NCBI GenBank assembly: GCA_035945115.1
Contig: DASZAN010000116.1
Span: 6,025-70,024, forward strand
From: DAHUYF01 sp035945115
Lineage (GTDB): Bacteria > Pseudomonadota > Alphaproteobacteria > ATCC43930 > CGMCC-115725
Reading direction: 5' to 3'
Length of the DNA stretch: 64,000 bases
Both the position numbers and the translations under genes were made by a program. Below the pieces are notes generated by a model, which was given only the letters and a program-made list of their open reading frames with translations, made no database searches and was not told the origin of the DNA. This document shows, piece by piece, positions 26,021 through 35,900 of this stretch; position 1 is the first letter of the stretch, and every line of letters begins with the position of its first letter.

Positions 26021-26723
26021 TGGCGAGATCAATACAGAGCACCACGGCCGAGGTGAGGATGAGGCCGGCGAAGACGCCGGTGGTGTCGAAGACGCCTTGC
26101 GCCTGCGCCACGACGTAGCCGATGCCGCGGGACGCGCCGATATATTCGCCGACCACCGCGCCCACCAGCGCGAAGCCGATGCTGGTGTGAAGGCTGGAGA
26201 AGATCCAGGCCATCGCCGAGGGCAGATAGACATAACGCAGCATCTGCCGGTCGCTCGCCTGTAGCATGCGCGCATTGTTGCGCACGACCGGATCGACCTC
26301 GCGGATGCCTTGGAAGGTGTTGAAGAAGACGATGAAGAAGACGAGCGTCACCCCAAGCGCCACTTTGGAGGCGACGCCAAGGCCGAACCACAGAACGAAG
26401 ATCGGCGCGAGGATGACGCGCGGCAGCGCGTTCAAGATGCGGATATACGGATCGAACACTGCCGCCAGAAGCTCGATGCGGGCGAACGCCAAGCCGGCGG
26501 CGACGCCCAGCACCGCGCCGATGACGAAGGCGAGCAGCGCCTCGAGCAGGGTCACGGCGAGATGCGGCCAGATATAGCCGCCCAAGAGCCACTCCCAGAT
26601 TTTCGCGGCGATCGCCGAGGGACGGCTGAAGAAGAAGGGATCGATGAGATTGAAGGCGGCAAGCGCCTGCCAGACGCCGACGAGGAGCACGAACACGGCC
26701 ACCTGGAGAACGCGCACCTTCAT
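25974..26723 (-). CDS. ABC transporter permease, nitrate/sulfonate/taurine type
   Basis: This 249-residue protein has six membrane helices and a BPD-type EAA loop (FNTFQGIREVDPVVRNNARM), typical of SsuC/TauC/NrtB permeases. It should pair with the ATPase and binding protein encoded just upstream to import an organic sulfur, nitrogen or pyrimidine-precursor compound. Its ATG overlaps the ATPase stop by 4 bp. The gene is the last of a three-gene operon. Confidence 0.9.
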   Translation of the reverse strand: MKVRVLQVAVFVLLVGVWQALAAFNLIDPFFFSRPSAIAAKIWEWLLGGYIWPHLAVTLLEALLAFVIGAVLGVAAGLAFARIELLAAVFDPYIRILNALPRVILAPIFVLWFGLGVASKVALGVTLVFFIVFFNTFQGIREVDPVVRNNARMLQASDRQMLRYVYLPSAMAWIFSSLHTSIGFALVGAVVGEYIGASRGIGYVVAQAQGVFDTTGVFAGLILTSAVVLCIDLAINRLERHLLRWRPTG

Positions 26724-27532
26724 GACGCTTGCGCGGCGAAGGAGCGCTTCACCTCGTCGCGGAGATCGGCCCAGATACGGCGGTAGAGCGCGGTGAAGTC
26801 GGGATCGAGGCGAATCTCCGCGACGTCGCGCGGCCGCGGCAGCGGCACGTCGTAGACACCCTTGACCCGCGCCGGGCTCGCCGTCAGCACGACAACGCGG
26901 TCGGCGAGCGCGATCGCCTCTTCGAGATCATGCGTGATGAAGAGCACGGTCTTGCCGCTCTCCTGCCAGAGCTCCAGGAGCTCGTTCTCCATGTTCTGCC
27001 GCGTCTGCACGTCGAGCGCACCGAAGGGCTCGTCCATCAGGAGGATGCGCGGATCGACGATCCAGCTTTGCGCGATGGCGATTCGTTTTCGCATGCCGCC
27101 GGAGAGCTGATGGGGAAAGCGATCCTCGAATCCCGCGAGCCCGACGCGGGCGATGAAGCGATGTGCGCGCTCGCGCGCCTCGGCCGCGGAAACGCCGCGG
27201 ATGTCGAGCCCCAAGCGGACATTGTCGAGGACGCTTCGCCAGGGCAGCAGCGCATCCTGCTGGAAGAGATAAGCCGCCTCGCGGTTGATGCCGGAAAGCG
27301 GCGCCCCGAACACGCGGACGCCCCCTTCCGCCGGCGCCAACAATCCCGCCGCGACATTGAGCAAGGTCGATTTGCCACAGCCGGAGGGCCCGACGATCGC
27401 AACGAACGAGCCCGGCGCAACCGCGAGCGAAATGTCGCTCACCGCCACGTGCACGCCTTTCGCTGGCGTCGCAAAGCGCACGCTCACCTGCTCAAAGGCG
27501 AGCGCGGACGGCGCGTCTTTAGGCGGCATCAT
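26720..27532 (-). CDS. ABC transporter ATP-binding protein, SsuB/TauB type
   Basis: This 270-residue ATPase has all motifs: Walker A GPSGCGKSTLL, signature LSGGMRKRIAIAQ, and Walker B ILLMDEPFGALD with the following switch His (FITHDLEEAIAL). It powers the importer formed with the adjacent permease. ATG 27532 (or 27529) follows AGGAG within 5-8 nt. That ribosome-binding site lies at the foot of a 10-bp hairpin at 27541-27564, which may set expression relative to the binding protein. Confidence 0.92.
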   Translation of the reverse strand: MMPPKDAPSALAFEQVSVRFATPAKGVHVAVSDISLAVAPGSFVAIVGPSGCGKSTLLNVAAGLLAPAEGGVRVFGAPLSGINREAAYLFQQDALLPWRSVLDNVRLGLDIRGVSAAEARERAHRFIARVGLAGFEDRFPHQLSGGMRKRIAIAQSWIVDPRILLMDEPFGALDVQTRQNMENELLELWQESGKTVLFITHDLEEAIALADRVVVLTASPARVKGVYDVPLPRPRDVAEIRLDPDFTALYRRIWADLRDEVKRSFAAQAS

Positions 27533-27540
27533 TCTTTCTC

Positions 27541-27564
27541 CTCTCCGCCCCCAAGGGCGGAGAG
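27541..27564. repeat. Intra-operon 10-bp hairpin (CTCTCC-type repeat)
   Basis: CTCTCCGCCC (27541-27550) and GGGCGGAGAG (27555-27564) form a perfect stem with a CCAA loop. It lies between the binding-protein gene and the ATPase gene, abutting the ATPase ribosome-binding site. Such hairpins commonly give more binding protein than ATPase by stabilising the upstream message; that is inference here. Confidence 0.6.
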
Positions 27565-27603
27565 GGAAAGTACGGCGGCGCACTTATAGTCATGCGAGCC
27601 GAC

Positions 27604-28632
27604 CTACTGCGTCACGCCGAGCTTCGCGTCGGCCTTCTCGGCGAAGCGGTTGGTGAAGGTCTTGGCGAGATCGATATGCGCGTTGGCGATCTCCGGCACG
27701 GATTGACTGAAAACTGTCAGCACCGCCGCGGCACCCTTCGGGTCCATAAGGCCTGTCGTCGAGTACATCGGCAGCGTGTTCTTGAGCGCCGCCAGATAGA
27801 GCGCACGGTCGGGTCCGACCATCTCCGCCGGCATCTTCGCCACGATCTCCTCGGCGCTGTGTGCATGGATCCATTTGAGGGTGGCGACGATCGCCTCGGC
27901 AAGCGCTTGCGCCTCAGCCTGGTGCGCGGCGACCCACGAGCTTTGCGCATAAAGCGCGCCGCCCGGATATTCGCCGCCGAACACGGCCTTGGTGTCGGCG
28001 AGCGTGCGCGTATCGGAGAGGATGCGCAAATCGGCGAATTTCCCTTGCAAGATGGTGACGGCGGGATCGAGCATGACGGCGGCGTCCACCTGGCCCTGCT
28101 CCATCGCCGCGAGTGCCGTGGCATCGAGGCCGACGCCGATCACCGGCACCGCATTGGGATCGACGCCGTTCTTCGACAGCAAGTATTTTAGGAAAAAGTC
28201 GGTCGACGAGCCGGGCGCGCTCACCCCGACCTTCTTCCCGGCGAGGTCCTTCACCGATTTGATCGCGGCCGTCTCCTTCGGCGCCACCACCAGCACCAGA
28301 CCGGGGAGCCGATCATAAGTGACGAAGGCCTGCATCTCTTTGTTCTTGGCGGCGAGATTGACGCAGTGGTCGTAATAGCCCGAGACCACATCGGCGCTGC
28401 CGCCCAGCACCGCCGTGAGCGCGGTGGACCCGCCCTTCACATTGATAAGCTCGACCTCGACACCCGCCTGCTCATAAGCGCCCAATTGCTGGGCCAGCAC
28501 GGTCGGCAAGTAGCAGAGGCAATTGGCGCCACCAACGACGACTTTGACATGCGGCAGGTCCTTGGCTACCGCTGGCGCCAAAACCCATAAAATGCCGAGC
28601 AGTGCCCCGGTGATCGCCGCCTTTCCTCGCAT
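27604..28632 (-). CDS. ABC transporter substrate-binding protein, NMT1/ThiY-SsuA type
   Basis: This is a 342-residue periplasmic protein. The signal peptide ends APAVAKD (about residue 21). The mature N-terminus KVVVGGANCLCYLPTVLAQQ and GVEVELINVKGGSTALTAVLGGSADV follow the NMT1/NrtA/SsuA pattern. Two Cys next to each other (NCLCYL) near the binding cleft are unusual. ATG 28632 begins MRGKAAITG directly before the hydrophobic core. It is the first gene of the importer operon. Confidence 0.88.
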   Translation of the reverse strand: MRGKAAITGALLGILWVLAPAVAKDLPHVKVVVGGANCLCYLPTVLAQQLGAYEQAGVEVELINVKGGSTALTAVLGGSADVVSGYYDHCVNLAAKNKEMQAFVTYDRLPGLVLVVAPKETAAIKSVKDLAGKKVGVSAPGSSTDFFLKYLLSKNGVDPNAVPVIGVGLDATALAAMEQGQVDAAVMLDPAVTILQGKFADLRILSDTRTLADTKAVFGGEYPGGALYAQSSWVAAHQAEAQALAEAIVATLKWIHAHSAEEIVAKMPAEMVGPDRALYLAALKNTLPMYSTTGLMDPKGAAAVLTVFSQSVPEIANAHIDLAKTFTNRFAEKADAKLGVTQ

Positions 28633-28758
28633 CCTCGCCTCCGCCGTCTTGAGCGCGCGCAAGCTTAGGCGCGCGCCGTCCGCGATGCCAGTCCGCGCCG
28701 TTAACGGCGTATCAGGGAACGCACGGCAGAATACGCGCCTCGCGCAAGGAGGAAGAGC

Positions 28759-29127
28759 GTGTTCGACGGCGTGATGGCCCGCATCGGCGGCAAGAAAGAT
28801 GAGCGCACGCAACGCGGTTCGGCGGCGCGCCTGCGCCAGCTCGACCAGGAGCTCGATCAGGAGCAGGCGCTGCAGATCGGCGCCGCTGCGCTCGGCTTTC
28901 TCGGCGCCATGTTGAGCGTCACCGTGAGCGTGTTTTTTGCGCTGTTGCCGGTCCTCGCCTTCGCCACGCTCGGACAGTTCGCGTTTCAAGGCTGGTCGCC
29001 GGCGCTCATCCTGCTGCAACGCTGGGGGCTCCGCAGCAGCCGCGACATCGATGGCGAGCGCTATGCGATCGCGGGTACGCTCGCCGAGCCCCCGCTTCCG
29101 GCGATCCAGGCAGACGCGGCGGACTGA
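28759..29127 (+). CDS. Small hypothetical membrane protein
   Basis: This 122-residue protein has two adjacent hydrophobic segments (ALQIGAAALGFLGAMLSVTV and FFALLPVLAFATLGQFA, about residues 36-75) and a basic, charged N-terminus. The C-terminus contains LLQRWGLRSSRDIDGERYAI, a pattern seen in uncharacterised proteobacterial membrane proteins; no function is known. The GTG start 28759 is supported by AGGAGG 6 nt upstream. It is convergent with the 29135 gene. Confidence 0.65.
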   Translation: MFDGVMARIGGKKDERTQRGSAARLRQLDQELDQEQALQIGAAALGFLGAMLSVTVSVFFALLPVLAFATLGQFAFQGWSPALILLQRWGLRSSRDIDGERYAIAGTLAEPPLPAIQADAAD

Positions 29128-29134
29128 AAGGCTT

Positions 29135-30322
29135 TTACCGTTCGCGCATCTGGCGGATGGCGATGAGGCCCTGTTTGAGCGCCATCAGCCGCGCCGTCTC
29201 CCCCTCGCTGTCGCGCTCGCGCAGGAGCCCGCGCGCGGCGAGTTCGCCCTCGGGAATGCCGAGTTCGCTCGCGATCTTCTTGATGAGGCGCTCGATCTGA
29301 CCGCTCGTCGTCGGCCACTGCCGCTGCAGGCGCACCAGCACCGGCCAAGCTTCCGCCGGCGCGAGCGTATCGAGCACGCTCACCAGCGCCACCATGACCT
29401 TGTCCACATTGTGCTTTGGTTTCCATTTGGCGTCGAGCAGCACCAGCGTGATCGCTGCCACGCGCGGATCGCCGGTCAGTGCGGCGTACCAGAGGAGTCC
29501 ACGAAGCACGTGGCTGCCGGCGACGCTCAACGCCTGCGGCTCGCCGCGCTCGACGGGCGCGAGCCACGCGGCAAAGCGCTCGCGAAACTCGTCGACACCG
29601 ACCGCGGCGAGGCACTTTTCCGCCTCCTTGCGCCAACTCGACGATGGCTTCGCCGGCACGTTCCCCTTGATGTGTCGGAAGAGCGCCTTCCAGGCGGATT
29701 TGCGCGGCTCCGGCATGGCGCGCAAATCGCCGCGGACGAGATCGCTCCAGCAGCGCGCGGGATCGAGCGCATCGCCCTCGTCGTGCCAGAGCATCATGTG
29801 CACTTGCTGCACCGCCGATTGGTAGCTCGCTTGGCTCTGGTACCTTCCCTGCCCCGACCCGCCTTTGAGCTCGGCCTGGAAGCGGCGGAGCTCGTTGCCG
29901 AGGTCCGGCGAGAGATCATGCGTGGCAAGAAAGACGCCGACGAGCTCTTCCGCCCCGAAGGACCAGAGCACGGAATAGCGCCGATGTCCTTCCACCATGC
30001 GTATGAGATCCGTTTCCTCGAAGGGGAGATTCGGCGCGTACAGATTTTGCGCGAGCTGCGCCAGCAGCCCCTGCCAGCGGCTCGGCTCCGAGAGCGCACG
30101 CGCTTCGCTGGCGATCCAGGCGATGCGGGCGTGAATGGCGCGAATGAGCGAAACGAGCTCGCGCTTGCCGAGCTCCTTGCGCAGCCGCGGCAGGATGCGC
30201 TCGAGCGCCTCGCCGCCCGTCGCTTGGCGCTCGCGCAGATAGTCGCTCAAGATCACATGGGCGGCGTAATCGGCGACATCCTCGGTCGCGAGAAAGCCGT
30301 CCGGTCCCATGGTCACTTGCAT
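29135..30322 (-). CDS. Hypothetical 395-residue soluble protein
   Basis: I do not recognise the family. The protein is helix-rich, with no signal peptide or membrane segment, and alternating amphipathic helices suggestive of a HEAT-like repeat scaffold (for example HVLRGLLWYAALTGDPRVAAI, then ITLVLLDAKWKPKHNVDKV). There are several Trp-rich spots (WKALFRHIKGNVPAKPSSSW). Similar sequence styles occur next to DUF4132 proteins, but no partner is present here. Codon use matches its neighbours, so it is not obviously acquired. Confidence 0.6.
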   Translation of the reverse strand: MQVTMGPDGFLATEDVADYAAHVILSDYLRERQATGGEALERILPRLRKELGKRELVSLIRAIHARIAWIASEARALSEPSRWQGLLAQLAQNLYAPNLPFEETDLIRMVEGHRRYSVLWSFGAEELVGVFLATHDLSPDLGNELRRFQAELKGGSGQGRYQSQASYQSAVQQVHMMLWHDEGDALDPARCWSDLVRGDLRAMPEPRKSAWKALFRHIKGNVPAKPSSSWRKEAEKCLAAVGVDEFRERFAAWLAPVERGEPQALSVAGSHVLRGLLWYAALTGDPRVAAITLVLLDAKWKPKHNVDKVMVALVSVLDTLAPAEAWPVLVRLQRQWPTTSGQIERLIKKIASELGIPEGELAARGLLRERDSEGETARLMALKQGLIAIRQMRER

Positions 30323-30446
30323 GGCGCCCTCCCACAGCGGCGCCCGAGAACCTAAGGACGCGCCATTGCCGAAGCCTTAAGCTGGATTGACAGCCGCCGT
30401 GTTCTTGCCGCTCACTTGATAGAGGACGCCGCAAGAATGATTTGAA

Positions 30447-30458
30447 TTTTTCGAAAAA
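30447..30458. promoter_or_regulatory. Perfect AT-rich palindrome before the acyl-CoA synthetase gene
   Basis: TTTTTCGAAAAA is a perfect 12-bp palindrome 18 nt upstream of the ATG at 30477. It stands out in a GC-rich genome and could be a repressor site overlapping the transcript start. No cognate regulator can be named. Confidence 0.35.
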
Positions 30459-30476
30459 GCGTCCGAGGGAGGCGCG

Positions 30477-32027
30477 ATGTATCCGGGCGTTCATGCACAG
30501 CGCCGGCCGCAGCAGCCGGCCTTCATCATGGCCGGCACCGGCGAGACGGTGAGCTATGCCGAGCTCGAGCGGCGCACCAATCGGCTCGCGCATTTCCTCC
30601 GCGCCGAGGGCCTGAATCGGCTCGATCACTACGCCATCTTCATGGAAAATAATCCGCGCTACGTCGAGTGCTGCGGCGCTGGCGAGCGCGCCGGCCTCTA
30701 TTACACCTGCGCCAACTCCTATCTCACGCCGGACGAGCTCGCCTACATTCTCGACAACAGCGAGTCGAAAGTGCTCATCACTTCCGTGGCAAAGCGCGAG
30801 GTGGCGGTGAAGGCGCTGGCAATGCCGCCGCGCATCGAGCGTTGTCTCGTCGTCGATGGGCCGAGCGAAGGTGAGCGCATCCTCAATCTCGATGCGGCGC
30901 TGGCACGCTTTCCCGACACGCCAATTCCCGACGAGTGGCTCGGCACGCCGATGCTCTACTCGTCCGGCACCACCGGGCGGCCAAAGGGCATCCTGCGCCC
31001 GCTCCCGGAGAATCCACCAAGTCAGCCGCTGCCGCTCTTCGATTGGCTGGTGAAGCTCTGGCGCTATCGCGAGGGCATGATCTATCTCTCGCCGGCGCCG
31101 CTCTATCACTCGGCGCCGCAAGCGGCGGTGAGCCTCACCATCCGCATGGGCGGCACCGCCATCATCATGGAGCATTTCGATCCTGAGCAGTATCTGGCGC
31201 TCATCGAGCGCTACCGCGTGACGCACAGCCAGCTCGTGCCCACCATGTTCTCGCGCATGCTGAAGCTGCCGGAAGAGGTTCGGCGGCGCTACGATCTCTC
31301 CTCGCTCGAGATCGCCATCCACGCCGCGGCACCCTGCCCCATTCCCGTCAAGGAGCAGATGATCGAATGGTGGGGACCGATCATCCAGGAATATTACGGC
31401 GCCACCGAAGGCTTGGGCTTCACCGCTTGCGACAGCGCCGAGTGGCTGGCGCATCGCGGCACGGTCGGCCGCGTCCTGTTGGGCGAGCTCCACATTCTCG
31501 ATGAGGAGATGCGGCCGGTGCCGCAGGGAACGTCCGGCACGCTCTGGTTCAAGACGGCAACGCCCTTCGAGTATTTCAACGATCCCGCCAAGACGAAAGA
31601 GGCGCGCTCGCCCGACGGCACCATGAGCACAGTCGGCGATGTCGGCTATGTCGATGCCGACGGCTTTCTCCATCTCACCGACCGCCGCACCTTCATGATC
31701 ATCTCCGGCGGCGTCAACATCTACCCGCAGGAATGCGAGAACCTGCTCATCACCCATCCCAAGGTGGCGGACGCCGCCGTCTTCGGCGTCCCCAACGACG
31801 ATCTCGGCGAAGAAGTGAAGGCGGTGGTCGAGGTCATGCCCGGCATCCGCCCCGATCCCGCTCTCGCCGAGGAGCTCATCCTCTTCTGCCGCACGCATTT
31901 GGCGCACCTCAAATGCCCGCGCTCGGTCGACTTCGAGGAGAAGCTGCCGCGCCTTCCCACGGGGAAGCTCTACAAGCGGCTCTTGCGCGACCGCTATTGG
32001 GGCAAACGCAAGAGCCGCATCGTCTGA
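30477..32027 (+). CDS. Acyl-CoA synthetase (AMP-forming)
   Basis: This 516-residue enzyme activates a carboxylic acid to its CoA thioester via an acyl-adenylate. Motifs are complete: P-loop LYSSGTTGRPKGI, YYGATEGLGFT, GDVGYVDADGFLHLTDR, the hinge MIISGGVNIYPQECEN, and the catalytic Lys in PRLPTGKLYKR. Length and order fit medium/long-chain or aryl acid ligases of the FadD/CaiC group. The chain specificity cannot be read. AGGGAGG precedes the ATG. Confidence 0.92.
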   Translation: MYPGVHAQRRPQQPAFIMAGTGETVSYAELERRTNRLAHFLRAEGLNRLDHYAIFMENNPRYVECCGAGERAGLYYTCANSYLTPDELAYILDNSESKVLITSVAKREVAVKALAMPPRIERCLVVDGPSEGERILNLDAALARFPDTPIPDEWLGTPMLYSSGTTGRPKGILRPLPENPPSQPLPLFDWLVKLWRYREGMIYLSPAPLYHSAPQAAVSLTIRMGGTAIIMEHFDPEQYLALIERYRVTHSQLVPTMFSRMLKLPEEVRRRYDLSSLEIAIHAAAPCPIPVKEQMIEWWGPIIQEYYGATEGLGFTACDSAEWLAHRGTVGRVLLGELHILDEEMRPVPQGTSGTLWFKTATPFEYFNDPAKTKEARSPDGTMSTVGDVGYVDADGFLHLTDRRTFMIISGGVNIYPQECENLLITHPKVADAAVFGVPNDDLGEEVKAVVEVMPGIRPDPALAEELILFCRTHLAHLKCPRSVDFEEKLPRLPTGKLYKRLLRDRYWGKRKSRIV

Positions 32028-32036
32028 GCCGCGCGC

Positions 32037-32870
32037 TCAGCCCTTGAGCGGGACCCAGATCTCGATCGTGCCGGTGCCGCGCGCGGGATCGAAATCCTCG
32101 CCATAGCGCTCGAAACTGGGTGCATCCGCGATCTCATGGCCCGATTCCGGCACCCAGCGGTTCCAGATCGTGGCGATGGTGCGGCGGATGGTCGAGACGT
32201 GCTCTTTGTGAGCGAAGACCGCATAGCGCCGTTCGGGAATGCGCAGGCGCGCGAATTCGGCGGGAAGCTCGGAGAAGCTGGCGACCTCGACGGCGGCGAC
32301 GTAGTCGTAGTTGCCGTGATCGTCGCCGTTGCAGCAGACACCGTAGGCGACGCCGCCGATCTGGCCGGGAATGTTGCCGAGATAGCGCTGGAAGCGTTGC
32401 CATTGCGCGGGGATGCCCTTGCTGGTTTCCCAGGTGTAGCGCTCGCTCAGCCCGGCGATGAGTAGCGCCCTGCCGTTCTCGAAGCGCGGCGGCGCGAGCG
32501 TGGTCAGAAGCGTTTCGTCCATTTTGAGGGGCTCCACGAGATTGAGGTTGGTGCGCGCGCGTCGCGCGCGCACCGCTTCGGGCGTCTCGCCGAAGTGGTC
32601 GCGGAACGCGCGGGTGAATGCTTCGTGAGAGCCGTATCCCGCATCGAGCGCTACGCCCAGAATGTCCGACGCGCCCGCCGCCAATTGGCGGGCGGCCTCG
32701 GTTAAGCGGCGACCGCGCACGTAGCGCATGATGGAACGGCCGGTCGCCTCGCCGAAGGCGCGCGTGAGATAGAAGCGCGACACGCCAACGGCGGCGGCGA
32801 TCTCCTCCAAGGTGATCTCTCCGGCGAAGTGGCTTTCGACGTACCAAAGCGCCTTGCCCACGGGATTCAT
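32037..32870 (-). CDS. AraC-family regulator with GyrI-like effector domain
   Basis: This is a 277-residue regulator. Unusually for AraC proteins the HTH is N-terminal (ITLEEIAAAVGVSRFYLTRAFGEA, residues about 19-42, then the second helix-turn-helix to about 105), and the C-terminal half is a GyrI/Rob-like ligand-binding fold (CCNGDDHGNYDYVAAVEV, then FAHKEHVSTI). Proteins of this layout sense small hydrophobic compounds. It ends 9 nt from the convergent acyl-CoA synthetase gene, so the two may or may not be related. GAGGGG lies before ATG 32870. Confidence 0.87.
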   Translation of the reverse strand: MNPVGKALWYVESHFAGEITLEEIAAAVGVSRFYLTRAFGEATGRSIMRYVRGRRLTEAARQLAAGASDILGVALDAGYGSHEAFTRAFRDHFGETPEAVRARRARTNLNLVEPLKMDETLLTTLAPPRFENGRALLIAGLSERYTWETSKGIPAQWQRFQRYLGNIPGQIGGVAYGVCCNGDDHGNYDYVAAVEVASFSELPAEFARLRIPERRYAVFAHKEHVSTIRRTIATIWNRWVPESGHEIADAPSFERYGEDFDPARGTGTIEIWVPLKG

Positions 32871-32957
32871 CGGCCCCTCACGAAAGCATTGCCGATTATG
32901 CCCGCGCCTCATCCACCCGCTTGATCGTTCTTGCGCTCGCGAGAGAAAATCGCGCGC

Positions 32958-35900
32958 TCACACCGAGAAGTATTTCGCCTGCGGGTGCGTCACGACGATG
33001 GCTGAGGTCGATTGCTCGGGGTCGAGCTGGTCTTCTTCGGTGAGGGATACGCCGATCTCCTCGGCGTTGAGAAGCGCGAGCAATTGCCGCTGGTCGGCGA
33101 GATTGGGACAGGCGGGATAGCCGAAGGAATAGCGGCTGCCGCGATAGCCTTGCTGGAGGAGCGCTTCGATGTCGCGCGCTTCGTCGCCAGCGAAGCCGAG
33201 CTCGGCGCGGATGCGCTTGTGCGTGTATTCTGCCATCGCTTCGGCCATCTCGACGGAGAGACCGTGCAAATAGAGGTAATCCTGATAGCGGTTCTCGGCG
33301 AACCATTCGCGCGCTGTGTCGGAGGCGCGTGGCCCCATGGTGACGACCTGCAGGCCGATCACGTCGCGCGCATCGTCGCTCACATCGCGGAAGAAATCGG
33401 CGATGCACAAGCCGCCGTCCTTGTTCTGGCGCGGGAAGGTGAAGCGCGCCACCTCGTGGCCATTTTCCGGCGCGAACAGGATCACGTCGTTGCCCTCGGC
33501 GGCGCAGGGCCAATAGCCGTAGACCGCCTGCGGTACGAGGATGTCTTGCTGGATCGCGGTGTCGAGCATCCGTTGCAGGATCGGTCGCAGCTCCTTCTGC
33601 GCCCAGAGTTTGAATGCGTCGAGCGTGCGCCCGTCCTTGCGATAGCCCCAATGGAATTGATAGAGCATGCGCTCGTTGAGATAGGGCACGAGCGCCTTCA
33701 CCGGCACGCGCGCCACGGTGCGCGGTCCCCAGAAGGGCGGCTCGACCACCGGCAATCCGCGCGTCAGCTCCTGGCGGCGGAAGCGAATCTCCTCGACGTC
33801 GATCGGCCGCAGCGGCCGCGCATCGGCGGCACGGCCGAGCTTGCGGCTTTCGTTGACGACGCGGCCGCGGTTCTTGGCGCGCACCTCGGCCAAGTGATGG
33901 TCGAAGCGGCCGTTCACCACCTTGTCCATGAGCGCCAGACCGTCGAAGGCGTCGCGCGCATAGGCGACGCGGCCTGAGGCATAGGCCTTGACGCAATCCT
34001 CCTCGACATAGCGGCGCGTGAGCGCGGCGCCGCCCAACATGACCGGCATGGAAATGCCGCAGCGTGTCATCTCCTCGAGATTCTCGCGCATCACCACCGT
34101 CGACTTGACGAGGAGACCCGACATGCCGACGGCGTCGGCCTTGTATTGCTGCGCCGCGTCGAGAATGGCGGCGATCGGCTGTTTGATACCGAGATTGACG
34201 ACGCGATAGCCGTTGTTGGTGAGGATGATGTCGACGAGATTCTTGCCGATGTCGTGAACGTCGCCCTTCACGGTGGCGAGCACGATCGTCCCCTTCTGCT
34301 GACCCTCGATGCGCTCCATGTAAGGCTCGAGGTAAGCCACCGCCGCCTTCATGGTCTCGGCCGATTGCAGCACGAAGGGGAGCTGCATCTTGCCGGCGCC
34401 GAAGAGGTCGCCCACCACCTTCATGCCGTCCAAGAGAAACGTGTTGATGATGTCGAGCGGCTGGTGCTTTTCGAGCGCGAGCTTCAAATCCTCGTTGAGC
34501 CCCTGTCGATCGCCATCGACGATGCGCTGTTTGAGGCGCTCCTCGACCGCGGCCGGTCGCTCCTTCTTCGCCGCCTTCGTTGTCACTCGATTCTCGAAGA
34601 GGGCGATGAAGGCTTGCAGCGGATCGTAGCCGGGGCGCCGGCGATCGAAGATCAGATCCTCGGCGATCCGCGCTTCCTCCTCGGGAATGCGGTGGAGCGG
34701 CATGATCTTCGAGACGTGGAGGATGGCGCCGGTCAAGCCGCGCTTCAGCGCGTGATCGAGGAACACGGAATTGAGCACGTGGCGCGCCGCGGGATTGAGG
34801 CCGAAGGAAATGTTGGAGAGGCCGAGAATGATCTGGCACGCCGGCAGCTCTTTGGCGATCCGCTCGATCGCCTCCAAGGTCCAAAGCCCGAGCTTGCGGT
34901 CGTCCTCGTTCCCCGTGCAGATGGTGAAGGTGAGGGGATCGAAGAGGAGATCGGCGGACGGCAGCCCGAACCGGCCACAAGCGAAATCGTGCAGGCGATG
35001 CGCGACGTCGACCTTGCGGTCGACCTCCTTCGCCATGCCTTGCTCGTCGATGGTGAGGGCGATCACGGCGGTGCCGAAGCGGCGCGCCAGCTCGAGCCGC
35101 TTCGCCGCCGGTGTCTCGCCATCCTCGAAATTGATGGAATTGAGAATGGGCTTGCCGCCATAGAGCTTGAGCGCGGCTTCGATGACCGGCAGCTCCGTTG
35201 AGTCGATAACGAGGGGCGCGTTGACCGCGCCGCGCAGCCGCGTCACCACCTCGCCCATCTCCGCCACTTCGTCGCGGCCGACGAAGGCGGTGCAGATATC
35301 GAGCGCGTGCGAGCCTTCCTTCACCTGGTCGCGCGCCATCTCGACGCAGCCGTCCCAATCGCCCTTCTCCTGCAGCTCGCGGAAGCGCTTCGAGCCGTTG
35401 GCGTTGCAGCGCTCGCCGATCGAGAGATACGCGTTCTCCTGGCGGAGCGGCACCTGCGCATAAAGCGAGGCGATGCCGGGTGCCCAGGCCACGCGCCGCG
35501 GTTTCGGCCGCGGCCGGAAGCCATCCTCGGCAAGGCGGCGCAGCATGGCATCGAGCGCCGCGATATGCGCCGCCTCCGTACCGCAGCAGCCGCCGATCAT
35601 GTTGACGCCATCCTCGACGACGAACCGCTCCTGCCATTGCGCAAGCTCGGCCGCGCCCAAGGGATAATGCGCCGCGCCGTTCACCAGCTCCGGCAGCCCC
35701 GCATTGGGCTGCACCGAGATGAGGTGCGGCCAGTTCTCGCCGAGCCATTTCACGTGCTCGGCCATCTCGAGCGGCCCGGTGGCGCAATTGATGCCGAGAA
35801 GCGGCACGTCGAGCGCATCGATGATGGTGGCCGCCGCGGCTATATCGGCGCCGACCAGCAAGGTGCCGGTGGTCTCGACCGTCACCTGCACGAAGATCGG

